A DNA stretch of 64,000 bases from Methylophilaceae bacterium. GTDB taxonomy: Bacteria; Pseudomonadota; Gammaproteobacteria; Burkholderiales; Methylophilaceae. The DNA lies in assembly GCA_028351715.1 (NCBI GenBank), contig JAOMKM010000003.1, forward strand, positions 26,151-90,150, in the 5' to 3' direction. A program made the translations under genes and the position numbers. Shown here in pieces: positions 1-10,967 of this stretch. The notes beneath the pieces are model-generated. The model had not been told where the DNA came from. It made no database searches and saw only the letters and a program-made list of their open reading frames with translations. Numbering within the stretch: position 1 is the stretch's first letter; every line of letters starts with the position of its first letter.

Positions 1-197
1 GGACTAAGGCAGTTATCACAGGTGATATAACTCAAATTGACCTGGCAAAAGGGCAGCAAAGTGGCTTGATTGAGATACAAAAAATTCTTATAAATATAAA
101 AGGGATCGAATTTACTCAATTTAAATCAGATGATGTAGTGAGACATCCATTAGTCCAAAAAATTATTAATGCGTACGAAAAATTTTCAGATAAGTGA
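1..197 (+). CDS. phoH: PhoH-family ATPase, C-terminal end (truncated by window start)
   Basis: Reading frame from base 3: [26 protein letters not shown]...[20 protein letters not shown]; typical PhoH C-terminus, adjacent to ybeY. Confidence 0.85.
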   Translation, partial: TKAVITGDITQIDLAKGQQSGLIEIQKILINIKGIEFTQFKSDDVVRHPLVQKIINAYEKFSDK

Positions 198-649
198 TTA
201 TGCCAATAAAATCAAATATGTCACTGAAGGTTCAGGATACTTTAAATAAAAACAAAATAATTAAAGCGAAGGACTGTAAATTATGGTTATCTGAGCTAGC
301 TACAAAAAAAGCATTTATTACCGTTAGAATAGTTTCCGAAAAGAATTCTGCAGAGCTTAATAAGCAATTCAGAAAAATTGATAAGCCCACTAATATTTTA
401 TCTTTCTTAATTAAGGACACCCCATTAATTGGAGATCTTATTTTATGTCACCCAATTATTAAAGAAGAGGCTAAAAAACAAAATAAAGAGATAATTTCGC
501 ATTATGCTCACCTTATTATTCATGGCTATCTTCATCTACTTGGCTATGATCATGAAAATGATAAAGAAGCAATAAAAATGGAAGCTAAAGAAATTCAAGT
601 ATTAGGTAGACTCGGTTTTCCTAATCCATACACTTCAAATATAATCTAA
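194..649 (+). CDS. ybeY: Endoribonuclease YbeY
   Basis: [21 protein letters not shown] = HGxLHLxGYDH metal-binding motif; phoH-ybeY-corC order. Confidence 0.93.
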   Translation: MIMPIKSNMSLKVQDTLNKNKIIKAKDCKLWLSELATKKAFITVRIVSEKNSAELNKQFRKIDKPTNILSFLIKDTPLIGDLILCHPIIKEEAKKQNKEIISHYAHLIIHGYLHLLGYDHENDKEAIKMEAKEIQVLGRLGFPNPYTSNII

Positions 650-652
650 TTA

Positions 653-1483
653 ATGAAAAATAAAAAAAGTCGTATATTAAAGAAAATTAGGAAGCTTTTG
701 TTTAAACCTCAGAATAAGGAGCAAGTCTCAGAGGTAATAAAATCTGCCTTTGATCAGCGAATAATAGATTCAGACTCGCTCACAATGTTAGAGGGAGTCC
801 TTAATGTGTCTGAAATGCAGGTAAGAGATATTATGATTCCAAGATCACAAATAGATTTTATTGACATCACAAAAAAACCTGAAGAATTTATTCCATATGT
901 TATTGAGACTGCTCATTCTCGTTTTCCGGTGACTGAAAATGATGTTAATGATGTTTTGGGTATTTTATTGGCAAAGGACTTACTAAGGTACATAGCTGGA
1001 GATGAATTTGAATTACGTGATAAATTAAGACCCGCTATTTTTGTTCCAGAATCAAAACGACTGAATGTTTTATTAAAAGAATTTCGAAGTAATAGAAATC
1101 ATATTGCTATTGTGGTCGATGAATACGGTGGTGTAAGTGGTATGGTTACAATTGAAGATGTATTAGAACAAATTGTTGGTGATATTGAGGATGAATTCGA
1201 TTATGACGAAACAGAAGATAATATTATCGAAGATAAGGAAGGAGAATTTAGAGTAAAGGCTTCAACTGAAATTGAAGATTTTAATGGCTTCTTTGGAACA
1301 AACTATAGCGACGAGGAATTTTCTACCATTGGAGGATTGGTGACTCATCACTTTGGATACCTACCAAGCAAAGATGAAGTAATTTCGTTTGATGCATTTG
1401 ATATAAGAATACTCCGATCAGATAGCAGACAAATTCATACAATACTTATAAAAATTACTTTTCCAGAAAATAATGAAAGCTAA
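653..1483 (+). CDS. corC: CBS-domain Mg/Co transporter-associated protein CorC/HlyC family
   Basis: DIMIPRSQIDFID, CBS pair, VDEYGGVSGMVTIEDVLEQIVGDIEDEFD. Confidence 0.9.
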   Translation: MKNKKSRILKKIRKLLFKPQNKEQVSEVIKSAFDQRIIDSDSLTMLEGVLNVSEMQVRDIMIPRSQIDFIDITKKPEEFIPYVIETAHSRFPVTENDVNDVLGILLAKDLLRYIAGDEFELRDKLRPAIFVPESKRLNVLLKEFRSNRNHIAIVVDEYGGVSGMVTIEDVLEQIVGDIEDEFDYDETEDNIIEDKEGEFRVKASTEIEDFNGFFGTNYSDEEFSTIGGLVTHHFGYLPSKDEVISFDAFDIRILRSDSRQIHTILIKITFPENNES

Positions 1484-1539
1484 AAATTGAACTAATATGT
1501 TCGTCTATTGCTCCTACAATTTTAAAGGAAAAAAATATT

Positions 1540-1947
1540 ATGCGCCTACTTCTTATTACACTCTTACTACTTTCAAATATAACATTTGCTCAACATCATA
1601 ACGAAACACAGAAGCTTGATGATTCTCCAATAGTAGATAGCCTCCCCTCTGTTTACTATGAGTTTGTAGAGGTAGTAGGTATACTCACAACGGATGAGAT
1701 TATTGCACTCATAGGTGAGCCTGCTAAAAAAATAAATATTAAGATGCAGTCATCTAATAACATTATTGCTAGTACTTGGTATTATCACAATCTAAATACA
1801 GATGAGTCAGGAAAATATTTTCCGACAACAGAGTTAGACATAATTGATGGTTTTGTGGAATCAGTGACATTTATGAATAATATAAATGAATCAAACCTCA
1901 CAGAAGGGACACAGTTCGACGTTAAAAAACAAGACAATATTTTTTAA
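1540..1947 (+). CDS. Secreted hypothetical protein
   Basis: N-terminal signal peptide MRLLLITLLLLSNITFA; no recognised domain. Confidence 0.6.
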   Translation: MRLLLITLLLLSNITFAQHHNETQKLDDSPIVDSLPSVYYEFVEVVGILTTDEIIALIGEPAKKINIKMQSSNNIIASTWYYHNLNTDESGKYFPTTELDIIDGFVESVTFMNNINESNLTEGTQFDVKKQDNIF

Positions 1948-1971
1948 TAGCAATAATAAAAAAATAAAGCA

Positions 1972-3462
1972 ATGTACAATTGCTTTATGGCATTAAGTAG
2001 TTTTCTAGATAAAAAAATACTCTTACCACTTATCCTCTCTTTTTTGTTTGGGGGGTTAAGTGTTTTTTCTTTTGCTCCATTCAATCTTCCTTTTGTTATT
2101 TTTGTCTCTTTTGCTGCCTTATTAGCAATAATAAAAAAATATGATAAGCCTAACTCTCATACTTTAATTTTCGGGCTTGGGTTTTTCTTATCCGGAGTTT
2201 ATTGGCTTGTAATATGCCTGAATCAATATGGGCAAATGAATTTCTTCCTTGCTGTTCTCTTTACGCTTATTCTATGTATCTTTTTATCTTTATTTTTTTT
2301 CCCTATTACTTTTTATAAAAAATATTATACAAGCTTATTTTTTGTGCCAGTTTTTTTTACACTTATTGAATGGTTAAGAGGAATAATTTTTACAGGATTT
2401 CCTTGGTTATCCTTAGGTTACAGCCAAATCCCAGACAGCCCTTTAGCTGGATATGTTTCTATTACAGGAATTCATGGAGTAACTTTTTTAATTCTACTAA
2501 CAATAACAATCACATTAAGAATTTTTAATAAAATCTATTGCCGTGAATCTATGTGGCTTGGTTTATTTTTAATACTTATTTGGGTGTCTGGAGAACTTTT
2601 AAAAAATGTTTCCTGGGTTAATAAAATTAATAGTCCTGTCAAAGTCAGCTTAATCCAAGGTAATATCTCCCAGGATAAAAAATGGGACAGTAAATTCTTA
2701 AATGAAAGTCTCATAAATTACATGGGATTAATAAAAAGCTCTAGCGGCTCACTAATAGTTCTCCCTGAGACATCAATCCCTCTAATGCTTCATCAGATTC
2801 CTAATAGCTACCTTAATGATATAAGAAGTTATGCAATAAAAAATGATGCAGACGTAATTCTTGGAGTAATTGAAAAAGATGAAAAAAAATTTTATAACAG
2901 CGCTATATCAATTGGGGCTTCTCCAATGCAGCGCTACAGAAAATCTCATTTGGTCCCCTTTGGCGAATTTATTCCATTTAATAAAATAATTGGTTACATA
3001 TATAAACATTGGTTAGATATTCCATTCAGTAACTTATCAAGTGGGCAAGAAAAACAACCACTTATAGATTTGAATGGCCAGAGGTTAGGGCTAAATATAT
3101 GCTATGAAGATGTTTTTGGTTATGAAATTATCAAATCTCTTCCAGAAGCAACATTATTAGTAAATATTAGTAATGATGCTTGGTATGGAAAATCAATCGC
3201 TGCTAGTCAGCACCTTCAGATATCACAAGCTAGAGCAATGGAAACTCAAAGAATGATGCTGCGAGCAACAAATACTGGCATAACCGCTATTATTAATACA
3301 GATGGTAACCTCATTAGCTCATTACCACAGCATGAAGTAGGCGTATTAGATGGAATCGTTCAAGGCTACAAAGGTAGCACTCCATTTAGTAAATATGGTA
3401 ACTACCCGGTTATTATTCTGTGCTTATTAAGTCTTTTATTTATTGTTAGATCAAAAAGATAG
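1972..3462 (+). CDS. lnt: Apolipoprotein N-acyltransferase
   Basis: Multi-TM N-terminus plus nitrilase-like domain (LPETSIP, RKSHLVPFGEFIP, NICYEDVFG); follows corC. Confidence 0.92.
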   Translation: MYNCFMALSSFLDKKILLPLILSFLFGGLSVFSFAPFNLPFVIFVSFAALLAIIKKYDKPNSHTLIFGLGFFLSGVYWLVICLNQYGQMNFFLAVLFTLILCIFLSLFFFPITFYKKYYTSLFFVPVFFTLIEWLRGIIFTGFPWLSLGYSQIPDSPLAGYVSITGIHGVTFLILLTITITLRIFNKIYCRESMWLGLFLILIWVSGELLKNVSWVNKINSPVKVSLIQGNISQDKKWDSKFLNESLINYMGLIKSSSGSLIVLPETSIPLMLHQIPNSYLNDIRSYAIKNDADVILGVIEKDEKKFYNSAISIGASPMQRYRKSHLVPFGEFIPFNKIIGYIYKHWLDIPFSNLSSGQEKQPLIDLNGQRLGLNICYEDVFGYEIIKSLPEATLLVNISNDAWYGKSIAASQHLQISQARAMETQRMMLRATNTGITAIINTDGNLISSLPQHEVGVLDGIVQGYKGSTPFSKYGNYPVIILCLLSLLFIVRSKR

Positions 3463-3534
3463 AAGATATATAACCTCACTTTGATGTGGCACAAAAAAAC
3501 AGTAAAATGAACAATTGAAAATATAATTAAGATT

Positions 3535-4449
3535 ATGAAACCAACATTCCAAGAAATCATCCTTAACCTCCAAAAATACTGGGCAGATAAAGGATGTGCG
3601 CTTATCCAACCTTACGATATGGAAGTAGGTGCAGGAACATCGCATACTGCTACCTTTTTAAGGTCATTGGGGCCAGAACCATGGAAAGCTGCCTACGTTC
3701 AGCCTAGCCGTCGACCAAAGGATGGTCGATATGGAGAAAATCCTAATCGTCTGCAGCATTATTATCAATTTCAAGTAGTGCTCAAGCCTTCTCCTGAAAA
3801 TATCGTGGATTTATATATGGGGTCACTTGAGAATTTAGGTTTTAACCTAAAAGAAAATGATGTGAGATTGGTTGAAGATAATTGGGAAAACCCAACATTA
3901 GGTGCCTGGGGTCTGGGATGGGAGGTATGGTTAAATGGTATGGAAATTACACAATTTACTTACTTTCAGCAGGTTGGTGGTATAGCCTGTAAGCCAATAA
4001 CTGGAGAAATCACCTATGGATTAGAAAGATTAGCAATGTACATACAAAATGTTGACAGCATATATGATATTCAATGGACACATAACTTAAAATACGGAGA
4101 TATTTTTCTTCAAAATGAAATAGAACAAAGTGCATATAATTTCGAGCACAGTGATGCCAAATTTCTATTAAGTGCATTCGCTGCATATGAAGAGCAAGCA
4201 AGTAACTTAGTTAGTAAGTCTCTTGCTTTACCAGCATACGAGCAAGTTTTAAAGGCAGCTCATACTTTTAACCTACTTGATGCAAGAGGTGTAATTAGCG
4301 TTACAGAAAGAGCAGACTATATTGCTAAGATTAGAAAAATTTCCCGTGAAGTTGCAGCCTCATACCTTGATAGCAGAAAAAAACTTGGGTTTCCCTTAGC
4401 AAACCCTGTTCACGCGAAAGAAATAACGGATCAACTTGATAATGATTGA
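3535..4449 (+). CDS. glyQ: Glycine--tRNA ligase alpha subunit
   Basis: [47 protein letters not shown]. Confidence 0.97.
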   Translation: MKPTFQEIILNLQKYWADKGCALIQPYDMEVGAGTSHTATFLRSLGPEPWKAAYVQPSRRPKDGRYGENPNRLQHYYQFQVVLKPSPENIVDLYMGSLENLGFNLKENDVRLVEDNWENPTLGAWGLGWEVWLNGMEITQFTYFQQVGGIACKPITGEITYGLERLAMYIQNVDSIYDIQWTHNLKYGDIFLQNEIEQSAYNFEHSDAKFLLSAFAAYEEQASNLVSKSLALPAYEQVLKAAHTFNLLDARGVISVTERADYIAKIRKISREVAASYLDSRKKLGFPLANPVHAKEITDQLDND

Positions 4450-6526
4450 AGAAAACTTACTAATAGAGATTGTTACTGAAGAGCTTCCTCCTCAATCACA
4501 AAAAGAACTTGGAGAAAATTTTGGAAAAAGTATTTTTGAAAGCCTGAAGAATCAAAAATTAATTAATGAATCAACATTTGAGGTTTATAGCACCCCACGA
4601 AGACTAGGTGTCAAAATAACCAAAGTCTTATCTGAGGCTACTACAGAAAAAAAACTAATTAAGCTAATGCCAAAAAAAATAGGTTTCGATGTTGGTGGAA
4701 ATGCACAACAAGCATTAATTAAAAAATTAGAATCTATTGGTGAAAAAGAATCATCTCTTTCAGAAATTATAACTAAAGAAGAAATCCTATATATAGAAAA
4801 AGATATTATTGGTAAGAAATTATATGAAATTGTAGAGGGGCTTATTCATGATTGCCTTATTAAGCTTCCTATAAAAAAAGTTATGACTTACCAATTAGAA
4901 GATGGATGGGAAACAGTAAACTTTGTAAGGCCTGCAAAAAACCTAGTAATTCTTCATGGAAGTAAACTTATTAATGCAACTGTTCTTGGGATTAAATCTT
5001 CAAGGACTACAGTTGGGCATAGATTTGAGTCAAAAAATAAAGTGATAGAATTAGTTCATGCTAATGACTATGAGGACAAGCTTCTAAAAGAAGGTTCCGT
5101 CATTGCTAGCTTTGAAAAAAGAAAAAGTGCTATTAAAAACTCTATTAGTATAGCAACACAAGCACTAAAGAAAAATGTTTTAGCTATAAATGATGATAGT
5201 CTCTTAGAAGAGGTAACTGCATTAGTTGAAATGCCAAATATATTAATTGGTAAATTTGAGAGTAAATATCTAGATGTTCCACAAGAATGTTTAATACTTA
5301 CTATGAAATCAAATCAAAAGTATTTCCCAATTGTGGATAATAAAAATAAACTTACTAATCAATTTATAATAGTTTCAAATCTTACTCCAGCTAACCCAAA
5401 AAAAATTATAGAAGGAAATGAAAAGGTAATTCGCCCGAGGCTTGCAGATGCTGAATTCTTCTTTAAGCAGGATAAGAAAAATACTCTACTTGAGATGTCT
5501 AATAAGCTTGATAAAATTATTTACCATAATAAATTAGGCTCCCAGTCAGATAGAGCTAAAAGAGTATCTAAAATACATCGGCATATATACCAAGAGCTCT
5601 CTATTGGAGACTTTAAAGATTTTGAACGAGTTGCGCTTTTGGCAAAAGCAGATTTAGTATGCTTAATGGTTGGAGAATTTCCAGAATTACAAGGAATAAT
5701 GGGAAGATACTATGCACTTAACTCAAATGAAGATATTAGTATTGCTGACACTATAGAAGATCACTACAAACCAAAATTCTCTGGAGATACGCTTCCCAGA
5801 AGCACACTAGGTGTAACATTTGCTCTAGCTGATAAATTTGAAACCTTAATTAGCTTATTTTCAATTGATGAAAAGCCAACAGGTGTTAAGGATCCCTTTG
5901 GGCTAAGAAGAAATGCAATTGGCATAATTAGACTTCTAATTGAAAATAATCTCCCCTTAAATATTAGGCAATTAATTGAAAAATTTATGCCAAAAACATC
6001 TGCGGACAAAGTAACTAACGTGAAGAATTTTATTGATGAAAGACTTATAAATTACCTAAAAGAAAAAAGCTATCTTTCCCAAGAGATTGATGCAGTAATG
6101 TCAAGCAGCCCAGTCTATCTTCATAATATTATAGAAAAGATTGAAGCAATTAGAGCGTTCTCAGCACTAGAAGAAGCTCAAGAGCTAGCAGCAGCAAATA
6201 AGCGTGTCTCTAATATACTTAAAAAATATCAGGTAACCAATAATACGGAAATTATAACTTCCCTCCTAAATGAACCTCAAGAAAAAGAACTCTATAAGTC
6301 ATTAAAAAAACAAATGCCAATCGTTAAAAGATATCTAGGAGACAGTAATTACGTTGATGCCCTAAGAGGTTTAGTAGAGCTAAAAGATCCTATTGATAAT
6401 TTTTTTGATAAAGTTATGGTTAACGATAAGAATATTGATATAAAAAATAATCGCCATAATCTTTTAATACAGCTACATGAAATATTAAATTGTGTAGCCG
6501 ATATCTCAAAAGTCTCAAGTTCATGA
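4442..6526 (+). CDS. glyS: Glycine--tRNA ligase beta subunit
   Basis: [18 protein letters not shown]..., [14 protein letters not shown]; overlaps glyQ. Confidence 0.96.
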   Translation: MIEENLLIEIVTEELPPQSQKELGENFGKSIFESLKNQKLINESTFEVYSTPRRLGVKITKVLSEATTEKKLIKLMPKKIGFDVGGNAQQALIKKLESIGEKESSLSEIITKEEILYIEKDIIGKKLYEIVEGLIHDCLIKLPIKKVMTYQLEDGWETVNFVRPAKNLVILHGSKLINATVLGIKSSRTTVGHRFESKNKVIELVHANDYEDKLLKEGSVIASFEKRKSAIKNSISIATQALKKNVLAINDDSLLEEVTALVEMPNILIGKFESKYLDVPQECLILTMKSNQKYFPIVDNKNKLTNQFIIVSNLTPANPKKIIEGNEKVIRPRLADAEFFFKQDKKNTLLEMSNKLDKIIYHNKLGSQSDRAKRVSKIHRHIYQELSIGDFKDFERVALLAKADLVCLMVGEFPELQGIMGRYYALNSNEDISIADTIEDHYKPKFSGDTLPRSTLGVTFALADKFETLISLFSIDEKPTGVKDPFGLRRNAIGIIRLLIENNLPLNIRQLIEKFMPKTSADKVTNVKNFIDERLINYLKEKSYLSQEIDAVMSSSPVYLHNIIEKIEAIRAFSALEEAQELAAANKRVSNILKKYQVTNNTEIITSLLNEPQEKELYKSLKKQMPIVKRYLGDSNYVDALRGLVELKDPIDNFFDKVMVNDKNIDIKNNRHNLLIQLHEILNCVADISKVSSS

Positions 6527-7062
6527 AGATTGTTATATTAGATCGTGACGGTGTTATCAATCAAGATAATGTTAACCATATCAAGAATCCAAATGAATGG
6601 ATCCCAATTCCTCAAAGCTTAGAGGCTATTACTCTTCTAAACCAGCATGGATTTTATGTCGTTATAGCAACTAATCAATCAGGAATTGGTCGTGGGTTAT
6701 TTGATTTTGATAATCTTAACCTTATTCATGGAAAAATGATTAAGATGCTAGGGCAACTAGGAGGGTCAATTGATGCAATTTTTTACTGCCCCCATACTGA
6801 CGAAGATAATTGTAATTGCAGAAAGCCAGATATTGGAATGTATGAAGAAATTAGTAAAAGATTTTCAATTTCATTAAAAAAAATACCTGCTGTAGGAGAC
6901 TCAATAAGAGACCTTCAGGCATATAAAAAAATTGGAGCTCAGCCTATACTAGTTAAGACTGGGAATGGGGAAGAAACATTACTTCAAAAAAAGTATCCGA
7001 AGAATACCTGGATATTTGATGACTTATTTGAGGCTGCAGAAGCCATAATAGAGAAATATTAA
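6523..7062 (+). CDS. gmhB: D-glycero-beta-D-manno-heptose-1,7-bisphosphate 7-phosphatase (HAD)
   Basis: [46 protein letters not shown]. Confidence 0.9.
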   Translation: MKIVILDRDGVINQDNVNHIKNPNEWIPIPQSLEAITLLNQHGFYVVIATNQSGIGRGLFDFDNLNLIHGKMIKMLGQLGGSIDAIFYCPHTDEDNCNCRKPDIGMYEEISKRFSISLKKIPAVGDSIRDLQAYKKIGAQPILVKTGNGEETLLQKKYPKNTWIFDDLFEAAEAIIEKY

Positions 7063-7067
7063 ATATT

Positions 7068-7779
7068 ATGATGCTAATTATTAGGTCACTAATTTTTCAA
7101 TTAGGCATGTGGTTGTTTACAATACCATTTACGATTTCAATATTATTTATTATTCCATTTAAACCTCAGACTCGATATCAATATATATCATTGTGGGCAA
7201 AAAACAATGCTTTCATGGCTAAAGATAACTTGTAATCTTAATTTTAAGGTTAGTGGTGTAAAAAATATACCGAAACACCCTTCATTGATTCTTTCTAAGC
7301 ATCAATCAGCATGGGAAACTCTAGCTTTCCAAAAAATATTTCCGCCACAGGTATGGGTACTTAAAAGAGAATTGCTTTTAGTACCATTTTTTGGTTGGGG
7401 TTTAGCTATGACATCACCAATTGCAATAGATCGTAAAGCAGGCAAAAAAGCATTAGATCAAATGCTTGTCCAAGGCATTGATCGAATCAAAAAAGGTTTT
7501 TGGATTGTAATATTTCCAGAAGGTACTCGCATAAAACCAGGAGAAGTAGGAAAATATCATATTGGAGGAGCGTGGTTTGCTATAAAATCTGAAACAGATA
7601 TTGTGCCAGTTGCCCATAATGCTGGATTATACTGGCCCAAGAATTCATTCATAAAGAAGCCAGGTGTAATTAAGGTGTCTATAGGAAAACCTATTTCATC
7701 TAAAGGAAAAACTTCTGAACAATTGAATGGTGACGTTAGAAATTGGATAGAAAATGAAATGATAAAATTTAATGCTTAA
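7068..7779 (+). pseudogene. 1-acyl-sn-glycerol-3-phosphate acyltransferase, apparently frameshifted (or +1 sequencing error)
   Basis: ORF 7207-7779 has PlsC motifs (SKHQSAWETLAF; FPEGTRIKPGE) but lacks its N-terminus. Frame from ATG 7068 encodes MMLIIRSLIFQLGMWLFTIPFTISILFIIPFKPQTRYQYISLWAK; removing one A from A6 at 7199-7204 gives ...LWAKTMLSWLKITCNLNFKVSGVKNIP. Confidence 0.8.
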
Positions 7780-8494
7780 AGCTCAATTTAAGTCCACAGA
7801 GACAATAGACTTACTCGATGGTAATTCAATTAGCTATTTATTAATAAGAAAATATAGACGCTCTATTGGTTTAAGAATTACCAAGGATGGATTGATTGTT
7901 AATGCTCCAATATTAGTTTCAAAAAGTCACGTAAAAAAAATTATTATTTCAAAAGAAAAATGGATAAAATCAAAATTAAACCTTATCAAGATGAAGATTC
8001 CTCCATTTACCCTAAGAAATGGTCACGAATTTAATCTCCTTGGAGAAAAATTTACATTCAAAATAACTGAGGGTAAAAAGAAAATATATCTACAGAATAA
8101 TTCATGCTTTATATCTTTTGATGCTATCAGCAAGGAAGATAAATTAAAAGAATATTTTATTGATTGGCTAAAGGAATATGCGCTTGATTTCTTTATTAAA
8201 AGAGTAAATTTTCACTCAAAAAAAAATAATCTTTTTCCAAATAAAGTTTTACTCTCAAATGCAAAAACTAAATGGGGTTCATGTAACAACAAAAAAGAAG
8301 TAAGGCTGAATTGGAGACTTATTCAATCAAGTACTCCAATTATTGATTATGTTATTTGTCACGAACTTTCTCATCTAAAATTCATGGATCATTCGCAACA
8401 ATTTTGGAGTTTAGTTAGTGAAATTTTTCCGGGCTACAAAGAAACACAAAAACAACTTAAATTAGTTGGCTTTCAACTTTATCATCTAGATTGA
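7772..8494 (+). CDS. YgjP/DUF45-like metallopeptidase
   Basis: YVICHELSHLKFMDHSQQFW (HExxH-like HELSH), TKWGSCNNKKEVRLNWRL. Confidence 0.9.
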   Translation: MLKAQFKSTETIDLLDGNSISYLLIRKYRRSIGLRITKDGLIVNAPILVSKSHVKKIIISKEKWIKSKLNLIKMKIPPFTLRNGHEFNLLGEKFTFKITEGKKKIYLQNNSCFISFDAISKEDKLKEYFIDWLKEYALDFFIKRVNFHSKKNNLFPNKVLLSNAKTKWGSCNNKKEVRLNWRLIQSSTPIIDYVICHELSHLKFMDHSQQFWSLVSEIFPGYKETQKQLKLVGFQLYHLD

Positions 8495-9062
8495 TATAAG
8501 CGACCTAATATCTCTGGTAATCATTTCTTGAGATGATCCATATGAGTGGCGTACTCGAATACTTCCTTTTTTATCAATTAAATAGATGGCCGAAGAATGA
8601 TCAATTGTATAATTTTTTCCCTCTCCAACTTTCTTATAAAAAATCTTATATTGACTGGCTATTTTTTTTATATCATCAGCTGAACCTGTTAGACCGATAA
8701 AAGAAGAATCAAATGAAGGCACATAATTCTCCAACAATTTTATAGTATCTCTTTCTGGATCAAGTGACACAAATATAACTTGTAACTTATCCCCATCATC
8801 TCCTAATGAATCTTTTATAGCCTTGAGCTCATACATCGTAGTTGGACAAATATCTGGACAGTATGTAAACCCAAAGAAAATTGCTACCACTTTCCCCCTA
8901 AAGTCCTTTAACTTAGTGCTTTTACCTAAATGAGAAGTCAATATAAAGGAGGAATTTAATCTAGCCTCAGTAATATCTGAGCCATTAAACTTTAAATCAG
9001 GGGCTTTTGAACAAGAAAATAGAAAAAAAAATTAGAGATATAAATAATAAGTAATTACGCAT
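8486..9062 (-). pseudogene. SCO1/SenC-family copper-chaperone lipoprotein, apparent frameshift in signal peptide
   Basis: FGFTYCPDICPTTMYEL (CxxxC) and DHSSAIYLID. Upstream frame reads FLFSCSKAPDLKFNGSDITEARLNSSFI-LTSHLG; its start MRNYLLFISLIFF is off by one across a 9-base homopolymer (9023-9031). Confidence 0.8.
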
Positions 9063-9158
9063 AATGAGTCTCTAAAAAATAATTATTTATTTTATCATGT
9101 TATCTTATGTCAAAATAAAGACTTAAACGAATTGTTAAGAATTATTTAAAGGAAAAAT

Positions 9159-10094
9159 ATGTCAATTCCACAATCAATGGACGATAGAGATGGATTTATT
9201 TGGTTTAATAATAAATTAGTTCCATGGCGCGATGCTAAAACTCACGTTTTAACTCACACCCTTCATTACGGTCTAGGAGTATTTGAAGGTGTAAGAGCCT
9301 ACGAGACAAAAACCGGCACCGCCATATTTAGACTTGAAGATCATACAAAAAGGTTATTCAATTCTGCGCACATTGTTGGTATGAAAATGCCATATGACAA
9401 AGAAACTGTAAATAAAGCTCATAAAACAGCAGTGCAAGAAAATAACTTAAAGTCAGCATATATTAGGCCAATGGCATTTTATGGGTCTGAGGCTATGGGT
9501 ATTTCTGCAACAACACTATCAACCCACCTAATTGTTGCTGCATGGAGCTGGGGTGCATATATGGGTCAAGAAGCCCTAGAAAAAGGAATTACAGTTAAAA
9601 CTTCTTCTTTTTCTAGACATCATATAAATAGCACAATGTGTAAAGCTAAAGCGAATGGTAATTATCTAAACTCAATCCTTGCTCATCAAGAGGCAACTAC
9701 GGATGGTTATGATGAAGCTCTTTTGTTGGACACTCAAGGCTTTGTTGCTGAAGGATCGGGAGAAAATATTTTTATTGTCAAAAATGGAAAGCTTTTAACT
9801 CCATCATTAACTAGTGCACTTGAAGGAATTACTCGAGATTCAGTAATTACAATTGCTAAAGATTTAGGAATTGAAATTACCGAAAGAAATATTACTCGAG
9901 ATGAAATATATACAGCTGATGAAGCATTTTTTACCGGAACAGCTGCAGAAGTAACCCCTATTCGCCAATTAGATAAAAGAGATATTGGAAGTGGAGTTCG
10001 AGGTCAGATTACAAATGAAATTCAATCGATATACTTTGAGGCGGTTAAGGGAAACAACGACAAATACGGTCATTGGTTAAGCCACATTGATTAG
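9159..10094 (+). CDS. ilvE: Branched-chain amino acid aminotransferase
   Basis: LVPWRDAKTHVLTHTLHYGLGVFEGVRAY; GSGENIFIVKNGKLLTP; EAFFTGTAAEVTPI. Confidence 0.95.
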   Translation: MSIPQSMDDRDGFIWFNNKLVPWRDAKTHVLTHTLHYGLGVFEGVRAYETKTGTAIFRLEDHTKRLFNSAHIVGMKMPYDKETVNKAHKTAVQENNLKSAYIRPMAFYGSEAMGISATTLSTHLIVAAWSWGAYMGQEALEKGITVKTSSFSRHHINSTMCKAKANGNYLNSILAHQEATTDGYDEALLLDTQGFVAEGSGENIFIVKNGKLLTPSLTSALEGITRDSVITIAKDLGIEITERNITRDEIYTADEAFFTGTAAEVTPIRQLDKRDIGSGVRGQITNEIQSIYFEAVKGNNDKYGHWLSHID

Positions 10095-10102
10095 CTAAAT
10101 TT

Positions 10103-10906
10103 CTAATACCAATCAGATTGAAAGTCATACAGAAAGTCATAGTCACCTAATAATGACCTTACTATTGAATTCATATTTGAATTTTTGCTGTTGCTGTAAA
10201 CCTTATGCTGACCAACAAGATTATCACTTTCAAGATTAAATTTTTTCAATACTCTTTGGGTTTGCATTGCTACTGCGTCACCAGTTTCAATAATAGTAAT
10301 CTCACTATTAAAAAAATTTTCGACATTTTTTTTAATAAAAATATAGTGAGTACACCCTAAAACAACAACATCAACATTATGCTCTAGTAATGGTGTTAAA
10401 TTTTTGTTTACCAACGAAATTAGTTCATGAGAGTCAATCTGCCCACGCTCAATAAGTTCTACTAGACCAATACAAGGTTGCGTAAAAAACTTTGTGTCAC
10501 CAGAATAAGAGTCGAGAAGTGCTGAGAATTTTGAGCTATTAATTGTTCCCTCTGTTGCCAAAATACCAATTTTTTTTCTTTTAGAAGCTTCATTGGCAGG
10601 CTTTATTGCTGGCTCCATCCCTATAATAGGAAAATCATAAATTTCTCTTAATTTACCTATAGAAGAGGCTGTTGCTGTATTGCAAGCAATAACTAATAAT
10701 TTTATTTGATGGTTTGTAACTAAAAAGTCGACGATAGTAATTGATCGGTCTAATATAAACGAGTCATCTTTGGTTCCATAAGGCGCATTTATTGAATCGG
10801 CTACATAAACTAAGCATTCATTCGATAGTTTAGAATGAATTTTTTGAAGAACAGAAAGCCCCCCAACGCCAGAATCGAAAATACCAATAGGAAAAGATTT
10901 ATTCAT
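10103..10906 (-). CDS. murI: Glutamate racemase
   Basis: PIGIFDSGVGGLSVL; ACNTATASS; VVLGCTHYIF. Confidence 0.95.
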   Translation of the reverse strand: MNKSFPIGIFDSGVGGLSVLQKIHSKLSNECLVYVADSINAPYGTKDDSFILDRSITIVDFLVTNHQIKLLVIACNTATASSIGKLREIYDFPIIGMEPAIKPANEASKRKKIGILATEGTINSSKFSALLDSYSGDTKFFTQPCIGLVELIERGQIDSHELISLVNKNLTPLLEHNVDVVVLGCTHYIFIKKNVENFFNSEITIIETGDAVAMQTQRVLKKFNLESDNLVGQHKVYSNSKNSNMNSIVRSLLGDYDFLYDFQSDWY

Positions 10907-10967
10907 TTTGATTATTATAAAGGCTTTAGATAAAGAAGGTTAATGTACAATAAGTTTAAGGAAAAAT

